DNA from: JACPUX01 sp964517465
Lineage (GTDB): Bacteria; Pseudomonadota; Gammaproteobacteria; Burkholderiales; Casimicrobiaceae
DNA: 64,000 nt
Direction: 5' to 3'
Assembly (NCBI GenBank): GCA_964517465.1
Contig: CAZFEK010000013.1
Location: 18,467-82,466 of the forward strand
This document shows positions 18,120 to 26,338 of this stretch, piece after piece. Both the position numbers and the translations under genes were made by a program. The notes under the pieces are model-generated. The model ran no database searches. It was not told the DNA's origin and worked only from the letters and a program-made list of their open reading frames with translations. Numbering within the stretch: the stretch's first letter is position 1; each line of letters opens with the position of its first letter.

Positions 18120-18713
18120 TCAAGGCGCGCGCTCTTGTACCGGAGGAGGCGGTTCTCTTCTGGGTTGGGGCGCCGTCTGACAGAAACCCTGTGCCGGCAC
18201 GTCGAGCGCCGAGTTGAATTTGCTGGAAAGATTCTGGAAGGCGACCAGCGCCGTGAGCTCGATGATGGCCTCGTCGCTGAACTGCCTCTTCAAGCGAGTC
18301 ATCAAAGCGGCGTCAACCTGCCGGTCGCTGAAGGTCATGGCCTCGGCATAAGCCAAAGCCGCTTTGCTCGGCTCGTCGAAGAGCGAAGAAGACTCGAACT
18401 GGGCCAGCGCCGAAAACTGTTCCTGGGTCGCACCGCGCTCCAGTCCGAGCGCCGCGTTGATGTCGACGCAGAAGGCGCACCAGTTGATTTGCGATACGCG
18501 GACGGTGATCAAGGTGCGCAAGGCCGGGCTCAGCGGCGAAGCCTTCCGATCCAGGGCCGCGTAGAGCAAAGAAAGTGACGCAAATACCTTGGGCGTGCGC
18601 CCCCAGAGCTTGGCCGGCTCGAGCTCCTGACCATAGCGGCGGCGTTGGTTGGCGAAAATCAAACGCACGTACCAGGGGTAACGCTGCTGCGGCGGCGTCT
18701 CGATAGCACTCAT
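18120..18713 (-). CDS. AhpD-like carboxymuconolactone decarboxylase-family protein
   Basis: 197 residues, alpha-helical. The conserved family motif is present as RVSQINWCAFCVDI, giving a CXXC (C79/C82) as in AhpD-type thiol reductases/peroxidases. No signal peptide, so it is cytoplasmic. Its stop overlaps nothing downstream, but its ATG overlaps the ccmH-like stop by 4 bp. A redox role alongside the other thiol proteins of the operon is likely. Confidence 0.85.
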   Translation of the reverse strand: MSAIETPPQQRYPWYVRLIFANQRRRYGQELEPAKLWGRTPKVFASLSLLYAALDRKASPLSPALRTLITVRVSQINWCAFCVDINAALGLERGATQEQFSALAQFESSSLFDEPSKAALAYAEAMTFSDRQVDAALMTRLKRQFSDEAIIELTALVAFQNLSSKFNSALDVPAQGFCQTAPQPRREPPPPVQERAP

Positions 18714-19171
18714 TTTTGCTTCCCTTGGGTCGAGTCTGGGTCAGCCCCGCCGAAAAAGACTTTCTTCACCCCCACGTAGATGCCCAGAAACATCAGCGCG
18801 GCCCAAAGCGCCAGACCCGACCAAAGCAGGCCCCATTCCAGATCGTCGAAGCTGCGGGTGTACTGATAGACTTTGCCGTTGATGCGCTGCAGCGGAGTAA
18901 TGCGCGCATCCTCGCCATAACGCGCGATGAAGTCGTCGATGATTTGCTGCTTGGTCAGGCCGCGGGCGATCATTTCGCCGATTTCGTTCTTCCATTCGAG
19001 TCCGCAGGTCATGTTGCAGTCTTCGAGCACCAAAGGGCACTCGCAAGGACAGGCCAAGTCCTTGGCCACTTCGTTGACGCTGATCGCAGCCGCGCTCGCG
19101 CTCCAGCTCAAAGCCGCAAGCAGCCACAGCAGGTTTCCGAGCGCAGCGCAGCGGAGGAAACGAACCATCAT
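18710..19171 (-). CDS. CcmH-like cytochrome c biogenesis protein
   Basis: 153 residues: signal peptide, a small helical domain, then one C-terminal membrane helix (about 111-135). The heme-ligation thiol motif is an unusual Cys-rich version, ACPCECPLVLEDCNMTCG, followed by the CcmH hallmark of a helix and IARYGEDARITP. CcmH reduces or holds apocytochrome c at the heme lyase. Other Ccm genes are not in the window, so this is a dedicated extra copy serving the local cytochromes. Confidence 0.85.
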   Translation of the reverse strand: MMVRFLRCAALGNLLWLLAALSWSASAAAISVNEVAKDLACPCECPLVLEDCNMTCGLEWKNEIGEMIARGLTKQQIIDDFIARYGEDARITPLQRINGKVYQYTRSFDDLEWGLLWSGLALWAALMFLGIYVGVKKVFFGGADPDSTQGKQK

Positions 19172-20028
19172 GATGTCGGCGCGCCCCTCGTTTTCCGCTT
19201 CCAGAACAACCAGGCCGCGACCGCCAAGACGATCAGCGCGCCGCTGCCAAACAGCGCATAGACCAAGACCTTGGCCTGGCGCTGCGCTTCGTAAGGCGCA
19301 CTCCCCAATTGCTGGGGCCTCATCGAGGTGTATTTCAAATCGACTGAAGGGCTGGGGTCGGTTTTCTGGTAGCGAATCTGAAACCGAGCCTCCTGCCCAA
19401 AGGAAACGTTTTCCAGGCGATAAAACACATGCTGAAAACCACGGATCAAGCTGGTGCTTGGCGTATCTTGCGGTGGCCGAGCCTCTTCGGGTGCTTGCAC
19501 GGTGAACGCGCCGCTGCGCAGCGGTTCCTGGATGTCGACCTCCAAGCTCTGGATGGGGTGATTGGCCTTGATGACGTAGTCGACCGCCTTCTGGGACGCC
19601 GAGCCCGCGCGCTCGGCGGTGTGAAAGGCGAGGTAAAAATTGGGATAAGGCAGGGTCAAGCTGACCTCATCGTGTTCGCCCCGGGCTCTGGTCTGGTAGA
19701 GCTGGCAAAAGTGCTGGCCCTCGTGGGAAAGGCTGCACGCATCGCTGATCACCGCACCCTTTGGAATCAAGAAACTCGTCTTCAAGGGAAACCCCGGCGC
19801 TTGGGCGAAGCGGCCGTCGTAGATCACCAACATGCTGGGGTCGTCATACTCCGGCATCAAAGCCACTTTCATGCGCCCGATCAGCAGCTTGCCGGGATCG
19901 ACCTCATCGCTTCGGCCCGCGCGGTCGGCGCAGCCAGCGAGCGCCAAACCCAATAGCACCGCAGCGGCCGCGTGGACCAGGCAGATCGGGCGCAAAGCGG
20001 CCAGCGGCAAATTCGGAATATCGGGCAT
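19168..20028 (-). CDS. Predicted lipoprotein with C-terminal membrane helix
   Basis: 286 residues from an ATG at 20028 that has GGGAG 7 nt upstream; the frame stays open further upstream but without sense. Lipobox ALAGC near residue 32. The mature part is beta-rich (two or three Ig-like or jelly-roll stretches, with two Cys flanking a His/Gln-rich turn SLSHEGQHFC) and ends with a single helix and a basic KRKTR tail. First gene of the long minus-strand operon. The family is not recognised. Confidence 0.65.
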   Translation of the reverse strand: MPDIPNLPLAALRPICLVHAAAAVLLGLALAGCADRAGRSDEVDPGKLLIGRMKVALMPEYDDPSMLVIYDGRFAQAPGFPLKTSFLIPKGAVISDACSLSHEGQHFCQLYQTRARGEHDEVSLTLPYPNFYLAFHTAERAGSASQKAVDYVIKANHPIQSLEVDIQEPLRSGAFTVQAPEEARPPQDTPSTSLIRGFQHVFYRLENVSFGQEARFQIRYQKTDPSPSVDLKYTSMRPQQLGSAPYEAQRQAKVLVYALFGSGALIVLAVAAWLFWKRKTRGAPTS

Positions 20029-20500
20029 GAACTGCTCCCGGAACAAGCGGGGGAATGGCTGGATTCTATACCGCCGCTCGGCTCCCCTCCAGCCGAAGCG
20101 GCGAGACTCTGTCGCCAAGGCGAGCGCGATCAAGTATCGAGAGCCGCCGACTTGCTCGGCTGCCATTTACCCGCTACAGTGCCGGCAGCAAAATTGCGCC
20201 TGGCCAGGGAAACCCTGCAGCAGAAGGCAGTGGCGGGCGCCTAGCAGCTGCCATCTTGTTTGGACCCTAAGCATCCATGGTGAACCCGAAACTTCGCCGA
20301 CGGCCGGTTTGCGCGCAGCCGCAGCGGACCGGAAGGCCTTGGTGCAGCAGGGATGTAGCGCCTTTGGATTGCGTCATACGGGCCTGACGACGGCCACCGG
20401 GAAACATGAATTCGCCTAGGCTCCTTCCCTCATCCCAGCCCCTCTCCCGCCCAGCGCGGGAAAAGGAAACGGGTGCTCCGCTCCGCAACGCTCACGTCAA
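20029..20500. other. Divergent intergenic region with a short hairpin
   Basis: About 470 bp between two divergent operons, so it must hold promoters for both. I see no convincing gene. Near the plus-strand side, CCCGC and GCGGG at 20446-20460 form a short stem within a pyrimidine-rich stretch, of the kind seen in dispersed proteobacterial intergenic repeats. No FNR-type palindrome was found. Confidence 0.4.
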
Positions 20501-21433
20501 ATGATCGAAGTTGAACACCTAACCAAAGATTACGGCGGCTTTCGCGCCGTCGACGACATCAGCTTCACCGTCGGCAAGGGAGAAATCCTCGGCTTTCTCG
20601 GACCCAACGGCGCCGGAAAAACCACGGTGATGCGCATTCTCACCTGCTTCTTTCCGGCCACCAGCGGCACCGCACGTGTGGCTGGCTTTCATTGCTTCGA
20701 AGACTCCCTGAGGGTGCGCCAGCGCATCGGCTATTTGCCCGAGCGGGTGCCTTTGTACGAAGACATGCGGGTCGATGATTACCTGCGTTTTGTCGCCGCC
20801 ATCAAAGGCGTTGGCGCCAAAGAGATCCGCGGCAAGGTGGCGCGCGTCACCGATGACTGCGGCCTTGGCGAGGTCTCGCACAAGCTCATTCGCGCCATCT
20901 CGCGAGGATACCGACAGCGCCTGGGCATTGCGCAGGCGCTGGTCAACGAGCCGGAAGTACTGATTCTCGATGAACCGACGGTAGGACTCGATCCGAAGCA
21001 GATCAAAGAAATCCGCAAGCTCATCAAAGAGCTCGCCGGTCGCCACACGGTCATACTCAGCACGCACATCCTCCCCGAAGTGAGCCTGCTTTGCGAGCGC
21101 GTGATCATCATCAACAAGGGCAAGCTGGTGGCGATCGATCGCCCCGAGAACTTGGCTGCGCAGCGCGCGCGCAAGGTTTATCTGCGCATCGAGGGCGACG
21201 CCGGAACGATTGCGCGCGCCCTGGCGGACCTTCCCGGCGTGGCCAGTTGCAGCACCGAACCCGCCGCCGGAGCAAGCGCCGGCTTTGTGGTCGCTTTCGC
21301 CGACGAAAAACGGGGTCGCCAGGGCATCAGCGCGTTGATCGAACGCAATCGCTGGGACCTGCTCGAGATGCGGCCCATCGAGACCAGCCTGGAAGACATC
21401 TTCATCGAACTCGTCACCCAGGAGGAGGCATGA
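20501..21433 (+). CDS. ABC transporter ATP-binding protein (GldA-like)
   Basis: 310 residues. Walker A GPNGAGKT (about 33-40), the ISRGYRQRLG signature, and Walker B LILDEPTVGLDP are all intact. The C-terminal ~90 residues form the regulatory extension typical of ABC-2 exporters of the GldA/CcmA class. It heads a four-gene operon with a permease, a GldG-like protein and a DUF4340 protein. In bacteria without gliding this system is common but of unclear substrate. Confidence 0.92.
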   Translation: MIEVEHLTKDYGGFRAVDDISFTVGKGEILGFLGPNGAGKTTVMRILTCFFPATSGTARVAGFHCFEDSLRVRQRIGYLPERVPLYEDMRVDDYLRFVAAIKGVGAKEIRGKVARVTDDCGLGEVSHKLIRAISRGYRQRLGIAQALVNEPEVLILDEPTVGLDPKQIKEIRKLIKELAGRHTVILSTHILPEVSLLCERVIIINKGKLVAIDRPENLAAQRARKVYLRIEGDAGTIARALADLPGVASCSTEPAAGASAGFVVAFADEKRGRQGISALIERNRWDLLEMRPIETSLEDIFIELVTQEEA

Positions 21434-21594
21434 ACGCGATCCGCCAGGCCGCCCCAGGGGCGCGCAGAATCCTCGCCCTTGGGGGCAGCGTCCGAGCGCG
21501 GCGGTCGTCTGGGTCTGCAGGGCGGGGGTTGGGGCGAGGCTTGTGCGCAAAGTCCGCCCCCGGCCAAGAAATCGACCGGAGGACAGCGCAATGA
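21430..21594 (+). CDS. Possible bridging small ORF, 54 codons
   Basis: An open frame that starts in an ATGA overlap with the end of the ATPase gene and stops in another ATGA overlap with the permease start, with no internal stop. The product is Arg/Gly-rich and not like any protein I know. It may exist only to keep ribosomes moving into the permease gene, or be chance in GC-rich DNA. Low confidence as a protein. Confidence 0.3.
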   Translation: MNAIRQAAPGARRILALGGSVRARRSSGSAGRGLGRGLCAKSAPGQEIDRRTAQ

Positions 21595-22373
21595 GCCCGC
21601 GCAGCGTCGGCATCATTTTGCAGCGCGAGCTGAAATCCTATTTCAGCTCGCTCACCGTATACGTGGTCATCGTGATGTTCCTCTTGATGACCGGATACTT
21701 TTTTTACAACCTATTGGCGACCTTTTCGGTGGTGAGCTTTCAGGCTCAGTCGGACCCCATGCTGGCCCGGCAATATCAGCTTCTCAATATCAACGAAACC
21801 GTGATCCGCCCGCTTTTCGGGAGCATCAGCATCATCTTGCTCCTGATGACGCCGCTCATCACCATGCGCCTTTTCGCCGAAGAAAAGAAATCAGGAACGA
21901 TCGAGCTCTTGCTCACCTTTCCGGTCAATGACATCGACGTGGTGCTGGGCAAATATTTCGCTTGCCTCGCCGTGCTGCTCGCCATGATTCTGCTCACCGC
22001 TGCTTACCCCGTTATGGTAGTAATGCTCGGCGAGCCGGAAATCAAACCCATACTCACCGGCTACTTGGGACTCGTTCTGCTGGGCGCTGCCGCCATTTCG
22101 CTGGGCATCTTCACTTCCTCGCTCACCGAAAATCAAATCGTGTCCGCCTCGATTTCTTTTGCCGTCCTGTTTTTCTTCTGGCTGATGAGTTATTCGGTGC
22201 CTTTGGTCTCGGCGGGTATGGGCCAGGTTCTGGGCTATCTTTCGATCAACGAACACGTCACCAGCCTCGCCAAAGGCGTGATCGATACCGAAGATATCAT
22301 CTACTACCTTGCCTTCATCGGCGTCTTTTTGTTCCTGACCCTGCGCAGTCTAGAAACCAATCGGTGGCGATGA
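21591..22373 (+). CDS. ABC-2 type permease (GldF-like)
   Basis: 260 residues and six membrane helices. N-terminal RELKSYFSSLTVYVV and the RLFAEEKKSGTIELLLTFPV loop are hallmarks of ABC-2 permeases. The ATG at 21591 is chosen because GGAGG lies 8 nt upstream. Its stop overlaps the next gene's start (ATGA). Confidence 0.92.
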   Translation: MSPRSVGIILQRELKSYFSSLTVYVVIVMFLLMTGYFFYNLLATFSVVSFQAQSDPMLARQYQLLNINETVIRPLFGSISIILLLMTPLITMRLFAEEKKSGTIELLLTFPVNDIDVVLGKYFACLAVLLAMILLTAAYPVMVVMLGEPEIKPILTGYLGLVLLGAAAISLGIFTSSLTENQIVSASISFAVLFFFWLMSYSVPLVSAGMGQVLGYLSINEHVTSLAKGVIDTEDIIYYLAFIGVFLFLTLRSLETNRWR

Positions 22374-23929
22374 TGCAACGCAAAGGTTTTTTTCTGCCTC
22401 TGGGGCTTCTGGCCGCCCTTCTGGTGATCGCCGGATTGATTACCTACGCCATCACCGGCGCCATGGGCAACCTGCCGGTGACCATGATTTGGGTGGGGCT
22501 CTTGCTCCTGCTCTTCTTCTTCTATGTTTACTTTCCCGAGATTCGCGGCTTCATCGCCCAGCGATCGACCAAATACGCGCTCAACACGGCGGTGATGAGC
22601 GCGGTATTCCTGGTGATCGTTGCACTGATCGGCGTCATGTCGATCAAGTACAAGCTGCGGCTCGATTTCACCGCCGACGCGCGCTACACGCTCTCGGCGC
22701 AAACCATCAAGATCCTGAAGACGCTGCCCGGCGAGGTCGAGGCGCTGGCTTTTTACCGCAGCGATGAGCGCACCCGGCAGGCGATGCAAGACCTCTTGAG
22801 CGAGTATGCCTATCACTCGCCCAACTTCACCTTTCGTTTCATCGACCCGGATCGCGATCCCAGCGAAGCGGTAAAACACGGCGTGACCTCTTACCGGACC
22901 ACGCTGCTGAAGTACCGCGACCGCAAGGAAACGCTCGGCACGGAGTCCGAGAACAAGCTCACCAATGCGCTGATCAAGCTGGTGGCCAAAGACACCAAGG
23001 TGTTCTATTTCCTCAAGGGCCATGGCGAAAAGCGCATCGATAGCCAAGAGGAAAGCGGCTACAGCACCCTGCGCGATGCCATCCAGGCGGAGAACCATCA
23101 AGTGCGCGAGCTGGTTCTGATGAGCGCTGAGCGCGTTCCGGATGACGCGGCCGTGGTGGTGGTGGCCGGGCCGGAGGGTGATCTGGTGCCGGCCGAGATC
23201 GAAAAGCTCGGCGCCTTCGTGAAACGCGGCGGCCGCGTGCTTTACCTGCTCGATCCCGGAGGTGCGCCGGCATTAACCGCGCATTTGCAAACTTTCGGCT
23301 TCGAGGTGGGTGGCGATTTGATCATCGACAAGATGAGCCAAGTTTATGGCGCAAACTTCCTCATGCCGGTGGTGGTGGCCTACTACAAGAACCACCCGGT
23401 AACCCAGGACTTCGAGCTGGCCACCTTCTTCCCCATCGCGCGCTCGGTGAAAATTGCCGAGGATCCCGCCAAGGGCCGGTATCAACTGGCTTTGACCAGC
23501 GATAAGAGCTGGACCACGCGCAGCAAGCTCAGCAAAGAAGACGAACAGTTCGACCCGGAGCGGCACACTCGCGGACCGATCAGCGTCGTCGCTGTCGCGG
23601 CCGTCGAAGCAGCGAGCCCGGGCACCAAGAACTCCGCCCCGGAAGGCATTCAGACTTGGGGCAAGATCGTGGTGGTCGGCGACTCCGATTTTGCCAGCAA
23701 CAAGTTTTTGAAGACCGCTGGAAACCGGGATTTCATGCTCAACACGCTCAATTGGCTGGCCGAAGAGCACATCCTGATTTCCATACGCAAGAAGGAACCG
23801 GGCTTGTCGCCTCTGATGCTCACCGCAGTGCAGGCGCGCGTGGTCTTCTGGGTGTCGGTGGTGATCGTGCCGACGCTGGTTCTGGCGCTGGGCGTCGCCG
23901 TCGCCGCGCGCCGTAGGCGAGCGGCGTGA
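22370..23929 (+). CDS. GldG-like ABC auxiliary protein
   Basis: 519 residues. Two N-terminal membrane helices, a periplasmic GldG/IFT52-like region beginning near LDFTADARYTLSAQTI, with FYRSDERTRQ, the KVFYFLKGHGEK segment and a VVVGDSDFASN motif, then one C-terminal helix. It works with the preceding ATPase and permease as an ABC-type complex. Start ATG at 22370 overlaps the permease stop; the long open frame upstream is only the shadow of the permease. Confidence 0.88.
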   Translation: MMQRKGFFLPLGLLAALLVIAGLITYAITGAMGNLPVTMIWVGLLLLLFFFYVYFPEIRGFIAQRSTKYALNTAVMSAVFLVIVALIGVMSIKYKLRLDFTADARYTLSAQTIKILKTLPGEVEALAFYRSDERTRQAMQDLLSEYAYHSPNFTFRFIDPDRDPSEAVKHGVTSYRTTLLKYRDRKETLGTESENKLTNALIKLVAKDTKVFYFLKGHGEKRIDSQEESGYSTLRDAIQAENHQVRELVLMSAERVPDDAAVVVVAGPEGDLVPAEIEKLGAFVKRGGRVLYLLDPGGAPALTAHLQTFGFEVGGDLIIDKMSQVYGANFLMPVVVAYYKNHPVTQDFELATFFPIARSVKIAEDPAKGRYQLALTSDKSWTTRSKLSKEDEQFDPERHTRGPISVVAVAAVEAASPGTKNSAPEGIQTWGKIVVVGDSDFASNKFLKTAGNRDFMLNTLNWLAEEHILISIRKKEPGLSPLMLTAVQARVVFWVSVVIVPTLVLALGVAVAARRRRAA

Positions 23930-24894
23930 GTTTATTCAAGAAGACGCTGTTTTGGGTCATCGTATTGATCGGCCTGGCCGGCGGCTTTTTTCTTTTCGAC
24001 CAGCGCCAGGAAACCGTCAAGGAAGCACGCGAGGCGGAGCTCAAGCTCCTGCCGATCGCGGTGAAAGACATCCAGGAATTCTGGATCAGCCGGCCGGCCG
24101 AGAAGTTCGAATTGCGCGCCCAGCGCTCGCCCGAGGGTTGGCAACTGACCCAGCCGCTGAATGCGCCGGGAGACGCCAAAGCGATCGAGAAGCTGCTCCA
24201 CAACGTAGTCACCGCGCGCAAAGACGCCATTCTGTTCACCACCGCCGATCCGGCGAAACTTGCCGAGCTGGGCTTTGGCGAGCGGGACGTGGAAATGGGT
24301 ATCAAAACGGCTGGCGCGGAAACGGTCATGGTCCTGGGAGAAAAAGGCCCCACGCACAACATCGCCTACCTGATGTTCAAAGGGCGCCCAGAAGTGTTCC
24401 GCGTCCACTCGGACTTGAAGAAAGAGACCGGCAAAGACGCCTATGCTCTGCGCGACAAGACCATACTCGATTTCGACCCGGTCAAGATGCGCCGCGTGGA
24501 AATCGCCAAACGCGGCGAACCCAGGGTCGTGGTCGAGCAAGATCGCGCCCGCTGGAACCTGGTCGAGCCGACGCCCGGGCGCGCATCGATGGCCAAGACG
24601 CTGGAACTGCTCTATGCGGTGAGAAACAGTGAAATCAAGGCCTTCGTCAATGAGCAGGCGAGTGATTTGGCGCCTTATGGCCTCGCCAACCCGCTGCTTC
24701 AGATCAGCGTGCTGCAAGAGGGCCAGACCATGCCGCATATCCTCACCATCGGCGACAAAGATCGCGCGCAGCGCGCCTATTTCGCCCGCACCAACCGGGT
24801 GAAGAAGATCATCGATGTCGAGGAAGAACTGGTCAACACCCTGCTGCTGGGCATGAACCGCCTGGGCGAGGACGAGAAAGCGGCGCCGAAATAG
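23926..24894 (+). CDS. DUF4340 protein
   Basis: 322 residues; GTG start overlapping the gldG-like stop. One N-terminal membrane helix (about 6-23) and a periplasmic part with repeated beta-rich DUF4340 units (EFWISRPAEKFELRAQ..., KMRRVEIAKRGEPRVVVEQ). DUF4340 proteins regularly follow GldA/F/G-type genes and probably form the periplasmic part of the same machine. Short T-run after the stop is shared with the convergent hemY end. Confidence 0.9.
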   Translation: MSLFKKTLFWVIVLIGLAGGFFLFDQRQETVKEAREAELKLLPIAVKDIQEFWISRPAEKFELRAQRSPEGWQLTQPLNAPGDAKAIEKLLHNVVTARKDAILFTTADPAKLAELGFGERDVEMGIKTAGAETVMVLGEKGPTHNIAYLMFKGRPEVFRVHSDLKKETGKDAYALRDKTILDFDPVKMRRVEIAKRGEPRVVVEQDRARWNLVEPTPGRASMAKTLELLYAVRNSEIKAFVNEQASDLAPYGLANPLLQISVLQEGQTMPHILTIGDKDRAQRAYFARTNRVKKIIDVEEELVNTLLLGMNRLGEDEKAAPK

Positions 24895-24910
24895 GGCGCG
24901 CCGAATTTTT

Positions 24911-26338
24911 TTAGGCCGAACCGGCTACCGCCGTTTCGCCTTTGGCGCGGGTCGCGTCGGTATCCCGGGCGGCCCAGTGCCGAGCGCTGAGTATCCGCTG
25001 CGCCAGCGCGTGCCCGCGGGCCAACCGGTCGCGCACCGAGACGCCGCCGCGGTAGTTCGCTTCCAGATGCAGGCCAGCCAGGCCCTTGAGCCGTGCGTCG
25101 ATCGCCAGCATCCGCCGCGCGTAGGCCCCGTGATAGAGCGGCAAAGCCTGGGGGTGACGGTCGATGCGCAGCATCTCGGGCGCACCGCGAATCCCCAGCA
25201 GAGGGCGCAAAGTGCGCAAGGTCTGGTCGAGGAGTTGCTCCTCGCTCCAGTCGATCGCGCCGGGAAAGCGCGCGCCCCCGAGGTAAGAGGTGACCAGCGC
25301 GCCGCCCGGCGGAGCCCGGTCGGGAAAAAGGCTGCTCATCCACAAGTTGCCGGTCAGCACCGCGCTTTCCGCCCGAGGCGCCAGAAACCCGGCGCCATCG
25401 AGGGCGTGGGCAATGGCCTCACGCGCGAAACCCGTGTGCACCAGAGCAAGCGGTGCATATTCGATGCCGCGCAGCAGGCCGGCCAGTTCTTCGTCGAGCT
25501 CCTGCACCAGACCCGCCGCAGCGGGCGCCGGCGCGGCGACGATGATTTCTCTGGCCATTGCCTCCTGTTCGCCCAAGGCCGTGCTCCCGGTGACGCGCCA
25601 GTCGACGCCATCTTGCATCAGCTCACGCACCGTGCAGCCGGTCACCAGGCCGATTCCGGGATTGGCCGCCAAGCGATCGACCAGCGCGCTCATGCCGCCT
25701 TGAAAAGAAAAAACCTCGCTGCTGTTTGCCGCGCGGCGCTTGAGCATTCTGCTGGCCAGCATGCCCACGGCGAGGCTGCCGAAGCGCCTCTCCAGCGCAA
25801 CCAGGCGAGGGAGCGCCGAAACGGCACAGGTCTGATCCGGGTCTGCGGCCAGCGTTCCCGCAACAAACGGCTCCATGGCTTTGTCGAGCACTTCTTTGCC
25901 CAGGCGCCGGGTGATGAACTGGCTCACCGTTTCGCCGGCTCGCGCACTGGACCACACGAAGGGCTCGGCAAGCAGGCGCAACTTGCCCTTCAAACTCCAA
26001 ATCGGCGAGGCGATCAAAGCCGCGGGCCGCATCGGCAGCGCTTGCAAGCCTTGGCAATGCAAGAGATAACGCCGCGCTTCGGCGGCGGGTTGGCGCCGCG
26101 TCTTCAAAGGCTCCAGACCCGCCGCCGCCACGAGTTCGCTGACTTCGGGCCGGAAATTGAGCACCATGGAGGCCGCGCGCTCGGTGACAAAAGCGCCCTG
26201 GCGCGTGGTCTGGATTTTCCCGCCCGGCCGCTCATCCGCTTCCCACACGCCGACCGAAAGTCCGCTGCGCGCGAGCCACCAAGCCGAGGCGAGGCCTGAA
26301 ATGCCGCCGCCGACGACCAGAACGTCATACCGTTTCAT
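24911..26338 (-). CDS. hemY: FAD-dependent protoporphyrinogen oxidase-like protein
   Basis: 475 residues. N-terminal FAD-binding motif VVGGGISGLASAWWLARSG with EADERPGG, then FVTERAASMVLNF, and a C-terminal GLHLEANYRGGVSVRDRLARG that matches oxygen-dependent protoporphyrinogen/coproporphyrinogen oxidases. It oxidises porphyrinogens in heme synthesis. Start ATG at 26338 overlaps the radical SAM gene by 14 bp, so the two are coupled. This location suggests a dedicated tetrapyrrole step for the neighbouring cytochromes rather than general heme supply. Confidence 0.85.
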   Translation of the reverse strand: MKRYDVLVVGGGISGLASAWWLARSGLSVGVWEADERPGGKIQTTRQGAFVTERAASMVLNFRPEVSELVAAAGLEPLKTRRQPAAEARRYLLHCQGLQALPMRPAALIASPIWSLKGKLRLLAEPFVWSSARAGETVSQFITRRLGKEVLDKAMEPFVAGTLAADPDQTCAVSALPRLVALERRFGSLAVGMLASRMLKRRAANSSEVFSFQGGMSALVDRLAANPGIGLVTGCTVRELMQDGVDWRVTGSTALGEQEAMAREIIVAAPAPAAAGLVQELDEELAGLLRGIEYAPLALVHTGFAREAIAHALDGAGFLAPRAESAVLTGNLWMSSLFPDRAPPGGALVTSYLGGARFPGAIDWSEEQLLDQTLRTLRPLLGIRGAPEMLRIDRHPQALPLYHGAYARRMLAIDARLKGLAGLHLEANYRGGVSVRDRLARGHALAQRILSARHWAARDTDATRAKGETAVAGSA

